Part shown: in pieces, positions 42,259 through 51,625 of the stretch
How the letters are laid out: each line of letters opens with the position of its first letter
Numbering within the stretch: position 1 is the first letter of the stretch
From: Butyrivibrio sp.
GTDB lineage: Bacteria > Bacillota > Clostridia > Lachnospirales > Lachnospiraceae
NCBI GenBank assembly: GCA_015056655.1
Contig: SVFV01000024.1
Location: 1-53,415, forward strand
Direction of reading: 5' to 3'
DNA length: 53,415 bases
Position numbers and translations under genes: made by a program
The notes under the pieces: generated by a model
What the model was told of the DNA's origin: nothing
What the model saw: only the letters and a program-made list of their open reading frames with translations
Database searches by the model: none

Positions 42259-45189
42259 ATGAGTGAAAAACGCCTACCTAAATATGGGGAAGCATTAAAT
42301 AAAAATCTATCCCCGATAACTATATGGGCTCTCTCATTTGGCTGCGTTGTTGGATCTGGAGCATTCTATATGCCAGGAACTACCTTTTTACCAATTTCAG
42401 GTCCTCTTGGCACTCTTATTGGCATTACTTTAAGTGCAATAATCATGCTTATTATTGGAGTCAACTACTCCTTTATGATAAATCACTATCCTGATGCTGG
42501 TGGTTCTTTTACTTACGCCAGAGAAAATATGGGATATGATCATGGCTTTGTCTGCTCATGGTTCATGGCTCTTGTTTATATCTCAATAGCATGGGCTAAT
42601 GCGACAGCAATTCCAATCATGTTAAGACATCTTTTGGGCAATCTGTTCCAATTTGGTTTTCATTACAAGCTTGCTGGTAATGATGTATATTTTGGCGAAG
42701 CTATGCTCTCTGTTCTTGCAATGATTCTGTTTGGTTTTGTGTGCTATCGAAGCTCACAGCTTACCGGACTTCTTATGACTATCTGCTCAGTAGTCATGGT
42801 TTTAGGAATAGTTATTGGCTTTATAGTATCCCTATTTCATATCATAGTTTCAGGTGTATCCCTAACTCCCATGTTCTCACCCAAAGTACATGCTTTTAGC
42901 GGAATTCTCAGCATTGTAGCTTTGGCTCCCTGGGCCTTTGTTGGTTTTGAAGCTGTATCTCACGCCACTGAAGAATATGATTTTTCACCAAAGAAAATCT
43001 CAAAGATAATCGTTTTATCCATCATAATCAGTGCCTTTTGTTATATTGCTCTTTCAGTTATTGCTGTAGCATTTCGCCCTGAAGGGTATTCCAACTGGAA
43101 TGATTATATAAATAACCTGGATAATCTCGAAGGCTTAGAGCATGTACCTGTTCTAAATACCATATACAATCTCCTTGGCAAAACAGGTCTGTTCCTATTT
43201 TGCCTTACCATATTTGGTGCCCTTATTTCAGGCGTACTTGGACACACCTATGCTCTTTCCAGACTTATGCTTTCTATGAGCCGTCAGAACATGCTCCCCT
43301 CCTGGTTTGGCAGTTCTGATGGAAATCATATGCCCATCAATCTCATTCCGTTTTTAGTAATAATCTCAATCCCTATGCCATTCTTTGGGAGAGGAATTAT
43401 GGGATGGATGGTTGATATTAGTACAATTGGAGCAGCAATAGCCTATATGTACACCTCTCATGTTGCATTCAGAATTGCATGGGAAGAATCAAATCGCTTT
43501 GTAGTAACAACAGGCGCATTAGGTATGGCATCCTCCATGCTCTTTTTCCTGTTTTCATTACTTCCAAGCTTTTCATCAATAGCAGCTTTATCGACAGGAG
43601 CTTATCTTAGCCTTGTTGTATGGAGTATACTGGGCTTCCTTTTCTTCCAGTATGTTTTTCAAAAAAATAAAGAATCCAGATATGGGCGCTCAACGGTAGT
43701 ATGGGCCATGCTAATCTTCCTGGTATTCTTTGCAGCAACTGTTTGGACTAATCAGATTTCCACTCAGACTACAAATGATGTAAAGGAAAAACTAAAATCC
43801 TATCAAAGCTCTGAATTTGCAGTAAATGATATCGAATTTGATGAAACCAAAGAAGCAGAATATGATCAGCTGCTGGATGCTCAGTTGCACAGAATAAATG
43901 CATCACAGACACGCAGCAATATAATCCAGATCATTATGGTTATGGGCGCGCTTATAGTAATATTCAGTCTATATGCCTCAATCATAAAGAGACAGCAAAG
44001 TGCCGCAGAAGAGCTCGTAAAAACCAAAAATGATTTTCTGGCAAATATGTCCCATGAAATCCGTACCCCAATAAATACCATACTTGGTATGGACGAAATG
44101 ATTCTTCGTGAAACGCAGGAAGAAAACAGCAAGAAATATGCTAATGATATCTATATTGCTGGAAACATACTGGTTTCTCTTGTTAATGATGTACTGGACT
44201 TTTCCAAGATTGACTCTGGTAAATTAGAGCTCTTTGAAGATGAGTATGATTTTTCAGATATGCTCAATTATCTTTCAACTGACATCAATAATAGAGCTAA
44301 AGCGAAAGGGCTCATATTTGATGTGAATATCGATAAGAGTTTTCCTCAGCAACTCTATGGAGACAGCACCCGTCTTCGTCAGATTTTCCTGAACCTATTA
44401 ACAAATGCTGTAAAGTATACTGAAGCAGGTCGTATAAGTCTGAACATTACAGGTGAAAAAGTAGATGATGACCATATCTCCATGAAGGCTTCAATTATAG
44501 ATACCGGCACAGGAATCAAGGAAGAAGATCTGAATCGCCTTTTCAATTCTTTTGACCGTATAAATGATCGCAGAAACATTACTGCTTCAGGTGCTGGTCT
44601 TGGTCTGAATATAGTAAAGAGCCTTCTTGATCTCATGCATGGAAATCTTGACGTAGAAAGTGTCTATGATGTTGGTTCCAACTTCACCTTCACTGTATGT
44701 CAGAAGGTTATTGACTGGACACCTATTGGAGATCAGAATCAAGTTCTGGATATAAAAAAATCAGACAAAAGAAGTTATCAGACTCATTTCACTGCCCCTA
44801 GTGCCAGAATTCTTTTAGCTGATGATACAGAAATGAATCTGATGGTTTTAAAGAATCTGCTAAAGAACACTCAGATTCAGATTGATACTGCTAAGGATGG
44901 CGCTTTAGCCCTTGAAATGACCAGGCAGCACGAATATGACATGCTACTTATCGACCATAGAATGCCTATAATGGACGGCGTTCAGATGCTCACAAACCTT
45001 AGAAATTCTATGGATAATTACAACCGTTTTAAGCCATGTGTTTCTATCACAGCAAACGCAGGAGACGGTGCAAGGGAAGAATATTTAAATCTTGGTTTTG
45101 ATGACTATCTTGCAAAGCCTGTTACAGGTCAGTCATTGGAACAGATCCTTTTGACCTACCTTCCTCCAAACAAAATAAAAGCAGAGTAA
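42259..45189 (+). CDS. amino-acid permease fused to a hybrid histidine kinase with receiver
   Basis: The 976 residues form one chain. Residues about 1-480 are an APC-superfamily permease with 12 helices (first helix CVVGSGAFYMPG carries the substrate-binding Gly motif). A further helix, an extracytoplasmic loop (about 505-550) and a helix lead to a kinase core: HisKA with MSHEIRTP (His about 599), HATPase with LLTNAVKY (about 712), DTGTGIKEED and GAGLGLNIVKSLL. A receiver domain follows (acid pocket LLADDTE about 852, phospho-Asp in LLIDHRMPIMDG about 899, Lys in AKPV about 952). It should sense an amino acid through a transporter-like domain. No DNA-binding partner regulator is adjacent. AAGGAGAT precedes the ATG. 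Confidence 0.93.
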   Translation: MSEKRLPKYGEALNKNLSPITIWALSFGCVVGSGAFYMPGTTFLPISGPLGTLIGITLSAIIMLIIGVNYSFMINHYPDAGGSFTYARENMGYDHGFVCSWFMALVYISIAWANATAIPIMLRHLLGNLFQFGFHYKLAGNDVYFGEAMLSVLAMILFGFVCYRSSQLTGLLMTICSVVMVLGIVIGFIVSLFHIIVSGVSLTPMFSPKVHAFSGILSIVALAPWAFVGFEAVSHATEEYDFSPKKISKIIVLSIIISAFCYIALSVIAVAFRPEGYSNWNDYINNLDNLEGLEHVPVLNTIYNLLGKTGLFLFCLTIFGALISGVLGHTYALSRLMLSMSRQNMLPSWFGSSDGNHMPINLIPFLVIISIPMPFFGRGIMGWMVDISTIGAAIAYMYTSHVAFRIAWEESNRFVVTTGALGMASSMLFFLFSLLPSFSSIAALSTGAYLSLVVWSILGFLFFQYVFQKNKESRYGRSTVVWAMLIFLVFFAATVWTNQISTQTTNDVKEKLKSYQSSEFAVNDIEFDETKEAEYDQLLDAQLHRINASQTRSNIIQIIMVMGALIVIFSLYASIIKRQQSAAEELVKTKNDFLANMSHEIRTPINTILGMDEMILRETQEENSKKYANDIYIAGNILVSLVNDVLDFSKIDSGKLELFEDEYDFSDMLNYLSTDINNRAKAKGLIFDVNIDKSFPQQLYGDSTRLRQIFLNLLTNAVKYTEAGRISLNITGEKVDDDHISMKASIIDTGTGIKEEDLNRLFNSFDRINDRRNITASGAGLGLNIVKSLLDLMHGNLDVESVYDVGSNFTFTVCQKVIDWTPIGDQNQVLDIKKSDKRSYQTHFTAPSARILLADDTEMNLMVLKNLLKNTQIQIDTAKDGALALEMTRQHEYDMLLIDHRMPIMDGVQMLTNLRNSMDNYNRFKPCVSITANAGDGAREEYLNLGFDDYLAKPVTGQSLEQILLTYLPPNKIKAE

Positions 45190-45223
45190 AAAGGGCTACC
45201 TCTCAGCTCCTATTTACTCTGCT
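45180..45223 (+). terminator. terminator-like hairpin after the permease-kinase gene
   Basis: AGCAGAGTAAA pairs perfectly with TTTACTCTGCT (11 bp) across a 22-base loop and begins inside the last codons. The T run is poor, so termination may be weak. It separates convergent genes. Confidence 0.5.
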
Positions 45224-45239
45224 TGTAATTGACTATAAT

Positions 45240-46181
45240 CTATCGTTTGTCTTTATCAATCTTCTCAAGTAGCAGGATCGTTATTATTGCATATACTGCT
45301 CCCCATATAATTAACCAACTCCAACATCTGTTGATAACCTCTATATCAAAAGCATAATTGGGATTCTGATTCTGCTGGGCTGATTGCAGCAAAAGCTCAT
45401 CTCTCATATCATTTTCTTCAATATATACCAAAGCTTCAAGAAGTGGCTTTTCGCCATCTACTTCTACATTCTTCATTTTTACTGCATTATTCCACAAGCT
45501 CACCATTGGAAGTGAATTATAATCTCCCTGTGCACACAGTGCTGTAAGTCCCCATTTTGTCACTGTCAGATTTGTAAGTGGCATAGCCTGCTGTGGAAGA
45601 TCGAAAAATCCACCTGAAAACAAAAGCTGAACTATAAGCAAAAATGGCATTATGGTCATAGCTGTCGTTGTTGTTTTGGCAATTGACGATACCAGAAGTG
45701 CCAATAAATCTGCACTGTAGGTTATAAAGAATAACGTCAATCCAAAATCAACCAATGGAAAAGGAGTTACCAGACTAGCTGTTGGAAGCTGTATCCTCAT
45801 TCCAGTGCACACAACAATTATGATTATCGCCTGTAAAAAACATAGTACAGCCTGATATATCATATGTGCCAGTACATAAGAGCTTATATGCAGACCAGCC
45901 CTGTGCTCTCTTTTTACGATCGCCCTCTCTCTGCATATAGACTGTATTGAATTGAAAAATCCATTCCACACACATACACACGCAAGAGCAAAGGCCCCTG
46001 TCAGCGTTCCTTCCATTGTCTTATACAAATTAGATCCAACTGCAAAACATACGAGTCCCGCAATTATCGCAGACATCGGAAGAACCTTCCAGTCATTTTG
46101 AAATAGAAACATTCTGAATAATTTTCCAAGGTAGATTATGGTTTGTGATAGACGACCTCTATGTCTTATTTTTTTCTTCAT
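45240..46181 (-). CDS. ABC-2 type transporter permease, ABCG-like
   Basis: This 313-residue membrane protein has six or seven hydrophobic segments. A long basic N terminus precedes the first helix, and FNSIQSICRERAIVKREHRAGLHISSYVLAHMIYQ is the connecting-helix region typical of ABCG/ABC-2 permeases, which normally pair as exporters. A soluble loop of about 70 residues precedes the last helix. It starts 6 bases after the ATPase gene, so the two are one transporter. The substrate is unknown. Confidence 0.88.
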   Translation of the reverse strand: MKKKIRHRGRLSQTIIYLGKLFRMFLFQNDWKVLPMSAIIAGLVCFAVGSNLYKTMEGTLTGAFALACVCVWNGFFNSIQSICRERAIVKREHRAGLHISSYVLAHMIYQAVLCFLQAIIIIVVCTGMRIQLPTASLVTPFPLVDFGLTLFFITYSADLLALLVSSIAKTTTTAMTIMPFLLIVQLLFSGGFFDLPQQAMPLTNLTVTKWGLTALCAQGDYNSLPMVSLWNNAVKMKNVEVDGEKPLLEALVYIEENDMRDELLLQSAQQNQNPNYAFDIEVINRCWSWLIIWGAVYAIITILLLEKIDKDKR

Positions 46182-46187
46182 AGTCCC

Positions 46188-47507
46188 TCACCCCACTTCT
46201 TCCCTTATATAGTCTGCATATTTCTCAACAAATTCATCCGCTCTTCCTTCCCCTCCTTCATCCTTCTGATTGATGGAAAGAAGAATCTCCTCCATTGAAG
46301 ACTTTCCAAAAAATTCATAGGCCTTATCAACAGGTCCATACCAGGCAAGTCTTCCTGTCCTTCCAGAATCCTTTGCAAGCACGATCACATCATCAAAAAG
46401 ATCAATAACTCTGTCAGGTGTATGAGTTATTACAATAACTATTTTATTTTCATCAGCTATAGCTCTAAGCTTTTCAAAAAGAGCTCTTGCTACTACTCCA
46501 TCAAGTCCGGAATCGGGCTCATCAAGGATAAAAAGCGTTGGATCTGATATAAATTCCATGGCAATTGAAAGTCGCTTTCTTTGTCCACCGGAAAGCTTTT
46601 CAACCAGATTGTCCTTAACAGCCAATAGTCCAAACTGTTCAAGGACTTCTTTCACACGTTTTTTCCTCTCTGCTGCCGATACACTTGAAGGAAGCCTTAA
46701 AGTAGCAGCATCAGAAAGTGTAAGGGCAACTGTATCATTCCCACGCATAAGGTCCTGCTGCGGAACAAAGCCTATGTCATACATCATTTTTACATAATCA
46801 AAATAAACGTCTTCCTCACCAAGAGTCACGTTAGCATTTGCCTTTTCATATCCTGTTACAGCATTAAGATATGTGGTTTTTCCAGCTCCTGATCCACCAA
46901 GCAAAAGTACCATGTGCCCTTTGGGAATACACATATGTATATCCTTTAAAAGGATCTTTTTCTTAAAGAAATCTATTACAGTCCTGTCTGTGATATTGAC
47001 TGTAAGTCCATCCTTGATGCTGGCTATATCTGTTCCAAGAACCTTTGCAGTTGCTGCCATCTCAGATTCTGTAGCTTTCTTTTTGGGTACATACTTGGGA
47101 GAAAGTCCCCAGTAAAGAAGAACTGGTCCAGCCATTATCACAAGGAGAGGTAACCATTTTCTTGATTTACCAAACATCTTGATAAGTCCAAGGAAAAGTC
47201 TTGCAGAATACAGAAACTCCGCAATTAAAATCGCAAATGCAATAGCGTAAAATAATGCTCCTGCACTGATTTTTGCATATTCAAGACAATAATAGATAAT
47301 GTCAGCAACTAAACTGACAACTGCCAGTTTTGCATATATTCTGCCCTCAGCTTCCCTGTCTGCGCAGACACCAAGATGGTACTCCCTCACAAAAGGAACC
47401 CATGCCCATATCTTTTTTACTCCGCACTTACCAAAAATCAGGTATAAACCCAGAGAACTTAACAGATAACTCAAAATTTGGTTCACTATACTAGCTGATA
47501 TTGACAT
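46188..47507 (-). CDS. ABC transporter ATPase with an N-terminal membrane domain, ABCG-like
   Basis: The 439 residues open with a membrane region of about 145 residues with four helices, followed by an ATPase domain with GGSGAGKTT (Walker A), KLSGGQRKRLSIAMEF (signature, with the KR after GGQ seen in ABCG proteins) and FILDEPDSGLD (Walker B). The C terminus after the H-loop (VITHTPDR) is long and acidic. An ATPase preceded by its own membrane domain is unusual; the ABC-2 permease follows directly. Role unknown; export of a lipid or peptide is the family norm. Confidence 0.87.
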   Translation of the reverse strand: MSISASIVNQILSYLLSSLGLYLIFGKCGVKKIWAWVPFVREYHLGVCADREAEGRIYAKLAVVSLVADIIYYCLEYAKISAGALFYAIAFAILIAEFLYSARLFLGLIKMFGKSRKWLPLLVIMAGPVLLYWGLSPKYVPKKKATESEMAATAKVLGTDIASIKDGLTVNITDRTVIDFFKKKILLKDIHMCIPKGHMVLLLGGSGAGKTTYLNAVTGYEKANANVTLGEEDVYFDYVKMMYDIGFVPQQDLMRGNDTVALTLSDAATLRLPSSVSAAERKKRVKEVLEQFGLLAVKDNLVEKLSGGQRKRLSIAMEFISDPTLFILDEPDSGLDGVVARALFEKLRAIADENKIVIVITHTPDRVIDLFDDVIVLAKDSGRTGRLAWYGPVDKAYEFFGKSSMEEILLSINQKDEGGEGRADEFVEKYADYIREEVG

Positions 47508-47615
47508 AAAACTGTCTCTCCCCTCTTAAAAACGCATAGCTCTATATTGATAATTATATAGCCTAATAATCATAAATAGTTCCCTTGTTCACGGTTTTTA
47601 GAAAACTTTAATCTT

Positions 47616-47645
47616 TTGTGAGGCTTGTTTCGATTAAAATATAAT
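47616..47645 (+). promoter_or_regulatory. promoter of the three-gene membrane operon
   Basis: TTGTGA (47616-47621) and a perfect TATAAT (47640-47645) are separated by 18 bases. AGGAG at 47661 lies 14 bases from the annotated ATG, which is long, so the exact start codon of the first gene is uncertain. Confidence 0.6.
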
Positions 47646-47679
47646 TAGGTTCTTATACAAAGGAGTTAAACAAAACTTT

Positions 47680-48171
47680 ATGGATAAAGAATTAAGACGT
47701 AGACAAAGCATATTGGGAATAACCGGTATCGGTGTGATCGTTTTTGGCTTTTGGAGTTTCATAAAGATCCATCTCTACTTTTTAGTTGGAAGAGAATATC
47801 TTTTATCAAGGCCTGGATATTACGGCGATCCCAATCCGACTGCACTTCTAATAATAACCTACATTATCCTGCTTATAATCGCAGCATTTGATCTTTCAAT
47901 GCGCATATATATTGGCAGAAATGCTGTTTTTGAAGCGAACAACTATCATAGAAAAACTCATTATGTCGGCGCAGCTATGATACTTATCTTTTTTACACTT
48001 CTAAGCATTTTCCTTACGATAATCAGTATTGATCCGCACGATATAGATATATTGGATCAGATTGCTTCATTTCTTGTTGATATCACATCAGTGAGTATGT
48101 TATTTGAACTAGTATCATCTTCCTTGAAAATAAGGAAAATTCGAAATGAGGAAAAGGCTGTAAGGAGATAA
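47680..48171 (+). CDS. small four-helix membrane protein, unknown
   Basis: The 163 residues have about four hydrophobic segments (about 12-35, 55-75, 93-115, 125-145) and a basic C-terminal tail. I recognise no family. It is first in an operon of three tightly packed genes: the next gene starts 2 bases after its stop, with its AAGGAGAT site inside this gene. A role with the DUF6765-type protein is implied only by context. Confidence 0.7.
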   Translation: MDKELRRRQSILGITGIGVIVFGFWSFIKIHLYFLVGREYLLSRPGYYGDPNPTALLIITYIILLIIAAFDLSMRIYIGRNAVFEANNYHRKTHYVGAAMILIFFTLLSIFLTIISIDPHDIDILDQIASFLVDITSVSMLFELVSSSLKIRKIRNEEKAVRR

Positions 48172-48173
48172 TA

Positions 48174-49274
48174 ATGCAAAAAGATTTTCACTACTATGCT
48201 ACATATTGCGCAGCATTTCTTGCAGGCTTTTCCCATGAAGAATGCATGGATATCTGCTACAGCGCACAATTTACTGACTGGTGTTCATATACGCTTTTAA
48301 CAAAGCTTGGGGCTCCCCGTTCTGCTGCGACAACTCAGCTTCAGCTTGAAATGATGGATGCTCCAACGAACATCATCAGCCTCCAGAACATAACCAGAAT
48401 CTGGTCATCCTTCCATTTTCTTCCGGGAGACCTGTATGCAACGAAAAAGGGCTGTTCAAAACGGTATCTTGCTAAGTACAGACTGATCTGCAATCCCAAC
48501 AGTGAGCTTGTTGTCAAAACTGTTGAACAGGCCAAGGATGTTTCTCTTCAGGCTATAGGCATTTCCATGCACGTTCTTGCAGATACCTGGGCACACCGCT
48601 ATTTTGCAGGAACTCCATCGCTTGTAATAAATAATACAGACAGCTACTTTTTTGAAATACTTCCAGACGGTGATTCTGTTATAGAAAAACGAATAACCTT
48701 TAAGCACAATCCTTCCATTGAAGATAATCTTGAAAAGTCGGAATATGTTAGCAGTCTTTACCAGAATAATGAAAACTCAATAATGAATCTTGGTCATGGA
48801 AGGGCCGGGCATCTGCCTGATTACAGCTTTATTAAGTATAAATATCTTCCTGCATGGGGAGACTATGATGAAATAATAAAGGATAACCCTTCGGATTACA
48901 TACACGCATTTACGCAGATGATAAGGGCCATGAAATATCTGCATGGTGATGTCGAAAGCTTTAAGACTGAAGAATACGATTTTGATGCAATAGGATCTTA
49001 TCGGGATGAGATTGAAGGCATCTTAAGAAAGCGTCAGCTTGATTCTAATGATGATTGGAAAGCCTTTGGAGAAAAGCTTTCAGGATGTGTAATCGAAGAT
49101 TTTGATATGAATAAATATCAGGATGAATACATTTCTGCCAGTAAAGATGAAAAGGACAATACCTTCATTGGAAAGTTTATTCAGGCAGCCCTTGCACAAA
49201 AAGGCATGGTGACAAATGCCATCTATAAATCAGGAAATATCCTCGCAGGTTTTTCTAAGGAAGTGAGATTATGA
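48174..49274 (+). CDS. DUF6765-like protein (helical, possible metal-dependent hydrolase fold)
   Basis: The 366 residues begin QKDFHYYATYCAAFLAGFSHEECMDICYSAQFTDWCSY. This matches from memory the DUF6765 opening (DFHY...LAGF..EA..I...SQ.vDd). GISMHVLADTWAHRYFAG carries His and Asp residues in a pattern like zinc-dependent phospholipase C/S1-P1 nuclease relatives. There is no signal peptide. Function is unproven; a metal-dependent hydrolase is possible. It lies between two membrane proteins, with a 4-base overlap into the next gene. Confidence 0.7.
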   Translation: MQKDFHYYATYCAAFLAGFSHEECMDICYSAQFTDWCSYTLLTKLGAPRSAATTQLQLEMMDAPTNIISLQNITRIWSSFHFLPGDLYATKKGCSKRYLAKYRLICNPNSELVVKTVEQAKDVSLQAIGISMHVLADTWAHRYFAGTPSLVINNTDSYFFEILPDGDSVIEKRITFKHNPSIEDNLEKSEYVSSLYQNNENSIMNLGHGRAGHLPDYSFIKYKYLPAWGDYDEIIKDNPSDYIHAFTQMIRAMKYLHGDVESFKTEEYDFDAIGSYRDEIEGILRKRQLDSNDDWKAFGEKLSGCVIEDFDMNKYQDEYISASKDEKDNTFIGKFIQAALAQKGMVTNAIYKSGNILAGFSKEVRL

Positions 49275-49813
49275 CATTATTTCAGAGAATACAAAGTATA
49301 ATACGAGCTTTATTTATGATCTTATGCAGCGTACTTATTGTCTACTATCCTTCAGATGGACTATATTTTATAATTGCCATCCTTAGTATTTCCCTGACAC
49401 TCTATGGAATAAGGACACTAATATATTACTTTTCCATGGCACGACACATGGTTGGTGGACGTGGAATTCTATACCTTGGCGTTGTAATCCTTGATTGTGG
49501 AATCTTTACAATGACTATTGCTGATAATCCCACGTCATTTGTAATTATCTATCTTTTGGCTATTCATCTGTTTTCAGGACTTGTTGATATTTTAAGAGCG
49601 CTGGAAGCAAAGCGTATTTCTGCACCCTCCTGGAAATTCAAATTCAGCTCCGGAGTTGTCAACATAGTAGTTGCCATAGCAGCATTTGTTTTTGGTACAT
49701 TCTTAAAGTCATTGGATGTAATTGTGTATATATATGCCGCCGGACTTATATATGCTGCAATATCAACGATAATCACAGCATTTAGAAAAACAGCTATTGC
49801 ATATATACAATAG
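49271..49813 (+). CDS. DUF308 (HdeD-like) membrane protein
   Basis: The 180 residues have six short helices in three pairs: IIRALFMILCSVLIVYYPSDGLYFIIAILSISLTLYGI, then a second and third repeat. This is typical of HdeD/DUF308 proteins. E. coli HdeD is linked to acid resistance, but other members are uncharacterised. Its start overlaps the DUF6765-like gene by 4 bases, so it is translationally coupled. Confidence 0.8.
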   Translation: MTLFQRIQSIIRALFMILCSVLIVYYPSDGLYFIIAILSISLTLYGIRTLIYYFSMARHMVGGRGILYLGVVILDCGIFTMTIADNPTSFVIIYLLAIHLFSGLVDILRALEAKRISAPSWKFKFSSGVVNIVVAIAAFVFGTFLKSLDVIVYIYAAGLIYAAISTIITAFRKTAIAYIQ

Positions 49814-49819
49814 CTGTTT
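49788..49819 (+). terminator. hairpin ending the DUF6765/DUF308 operon
   Basis: AAACAGCTATTG pairs perfectly with CAATAGCTGTTT (12 bp) around an eight-base loop, with three final T. It includes the last codons of the DUF308 gene. Confidence 0.6.
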
Positions 49820-49891
49820 CCAAAAGCAGTTTATTATCAATATAGATTATGCTCCATATTATTGGTGGCCTTGGGAAAGTTTTTTACCCGG

Positions 49892-51625
49892 TCAAGCCAT
49901 TTTCCAGTTCTCTGTCTGCATCTGAACAGCGAGCATATGGCTATATAATCCATTTGCTTCCCTTAGTTTGTCAGGAGTATCTGATTCAGCCACCTTACCG
50001 TTCTTAAGCACTACTATCTTATCGGCTCCGTCTACTGTTCGCATGCGATGAGCAATAATAAGAACTGTTTTATCCTTTATCAGATCACTTATTGCCTCCT
50101 GTATAAGTGACTCGTTATCTACATCAAGTGATGCTGTGGCTTCATCCATAAGTATGATTGGCGCATCCTTTAGGAATGCTCTTGCTATTGATATTCTCTG
50201 ACGTTCTCCACCTGAAAGTTCAGAGCCATTCTCACCAATAAGTGTGTTGTAGCCATCCGGAAGCTTATCAATGAATTCATCACAGTGAGCGAGTTTTGCT
50301 GCCGCCTTTACTTCTTCGTCCGTTGCCTCCTTTTTTCCAATTCGGATGTTCTCAAGGACTGTATTATTAAAAAGTGTAACATCCTGGAAAACTATGGAAT
50401 ACATGGAAAGGAGCTTTTCCGGATCAATCTTTGATATATCCATTCCCCCAACTGTTATAAGCCCCTTTTCAATATCCCAGAATCTGGCAGCAAGCCTTGA
50501 AACTGTTGTCTTTCCGCCGCCGGAGGGTCCTATAAGAGCTGTAACCTCTCCCTGTTTTGCTACAAAGCTTACGTCTTTTAGAACTATTTCATCATCCTCA
50601 TAAGAAAACCGCACATTTTTAAATTCAATATCATAATTCTTATTTGTAAGTTCTTCGCTTCCGGTCTGCTCATTGTGAGACAAAATTTCATCCATTCTCT
50701 CACACTGGGTGTCCGTTGCGATCAGCGCTGAAAAGTTCATCAATGCTATCTGCAGCGGCTCATACATTCTAGAAACTACCAAGAGGTACATAAAGAAAGT
50801 AAACACATTTATCTCATTTTTCATAAGGAGCGAGGAACCAACGATAGCCACTGTTCCGATTCCAAACTTAAGGATCATCTGGGCACAGCTTACAAATGCT
50901 GCGTTTACGAACTCTGTAAAAATAGTGTGGGACTCAACGTCCTTAATCTTTTTATTAAGCCCCTCCATATATGTGTCCTGAGCGTTGTAAGCCTTCAAAT
51001 CCCTCACCGTTTCCAGCGCCTCCTGAATTCCGTCGAGGCAGGCAACCTTGTATTTGCTTCCCTTTCGGTTCACTTTGTGCATTACATCTCTTGATGAAAA
51101 GACAATAATGAAGGCTATAGGAAGCACCCACACTGCAGCTATTGCCATTCTGGCATCAAAGAAAAACAGACTGATAACCACAATGGTAGTTGAAATGAAG
51201 GCACCAACCAACTCCGGAAGCCAGTGTGATGAAGCGGTTTCAAGCATGGCACAGTCCGCCATGATAGTGTTGGTAAGATCAGCTAAGTCCTTTTTCCCGA
51301 AAAATGAAAGAGGTATCCTTCTAAGCTTTTCTGCCAAAGAACGTCTTCTTACACCGCTTTCTACATAGGTCGAAAAGAAAGTGGCGTTGTACTGCAGATA
51401 TTCGGTGAATGCAATAAGTAAAAGGCTGATCACTGAACCCAGTACGAAAATTGTCACGTGATTTTCCGGAATCTCACCGTTTAGAAGATCTCCTGTCATC
51501 ATAAAAAGAATTCCAACAGGCATCATCTGTGCAAGATTTGCCAGAGTGCAGGCGCCAAAAGCCTTTACCATATCTCTTGCTCCCTGCTCCGAGAGCGCGT
51601 ATTTATGCTGTAACTTTTCTATCAT
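49892..51625 (-). CDS. half-size ABC transporter, subunit 2 (YbtPQ/IrtAB-like)
   Basis: From ATG 51625 (GGGAGGGAG six bases upstream) the protein has 577 residues. Starting further up would add 34 residues without a ribosome site. It contains six membrane helices and an ATPase domain with GPSGGGKTT, LSGGERQRISIARAF and LMDEATASLDVDNE. Its start overlaps the upstream ABC gene by 23 bases, so the two are likely a heterodimer. The GGG-containing Walker A loop is typical of the group that includes YbtPQ and IrtAB, exporter-shaped ABC systems that import metallophores. Export of a peptide or drug is the alternative. Confidence 0.88.
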   Translation of the reverse strand: MIEKLQHKYALSEQGARDMVKAFGACTLANLAQMMPVGILFMMTGDLLNGEIPENHVTIFVLGSVISLLLIAFTEYLQYNATFFSTYVESGVRRRSLAEKLRRIPLSFFGKKDLADLTNTIMADCAMLETASSHWLPELVGAFISTTIVVISLFFFDARMAIAAVWVLPIAFIIVFSSRDVMHKVNRKGSKYKVACLDGIQEALETVRDLKAYNAQDTYMEGLNKKIKDVESHTIFTEFVNAAFVSCAQMILKFGIGTVAIVGSSLLMKNEINVFTFFMYLLVVSRMYEPLQIALMNFSALIATDTQCERMDEILSHNEQTGSEELTNKNYDIEFKNVRFSYEDDEIVLKDVSFVAKQGEVTALIGPSGGGKTTVSRLAARFWDIEKGLITVGGMDISKIDPEKLLSMYSIVFQDVTLFNNTVLENIRIGKKEATDEEVKAAAKLAHCDEFIDKLPDGYNTLIGENGSELSGGERQRISIARAFLKDAPIILMDEATASLDVDNESLIQEAISDLIKDKTVLIIAHRMRTVDGADKIVVLKNGKVAESDTPDKLREANGLYSHMLAVQMQTENWKMA

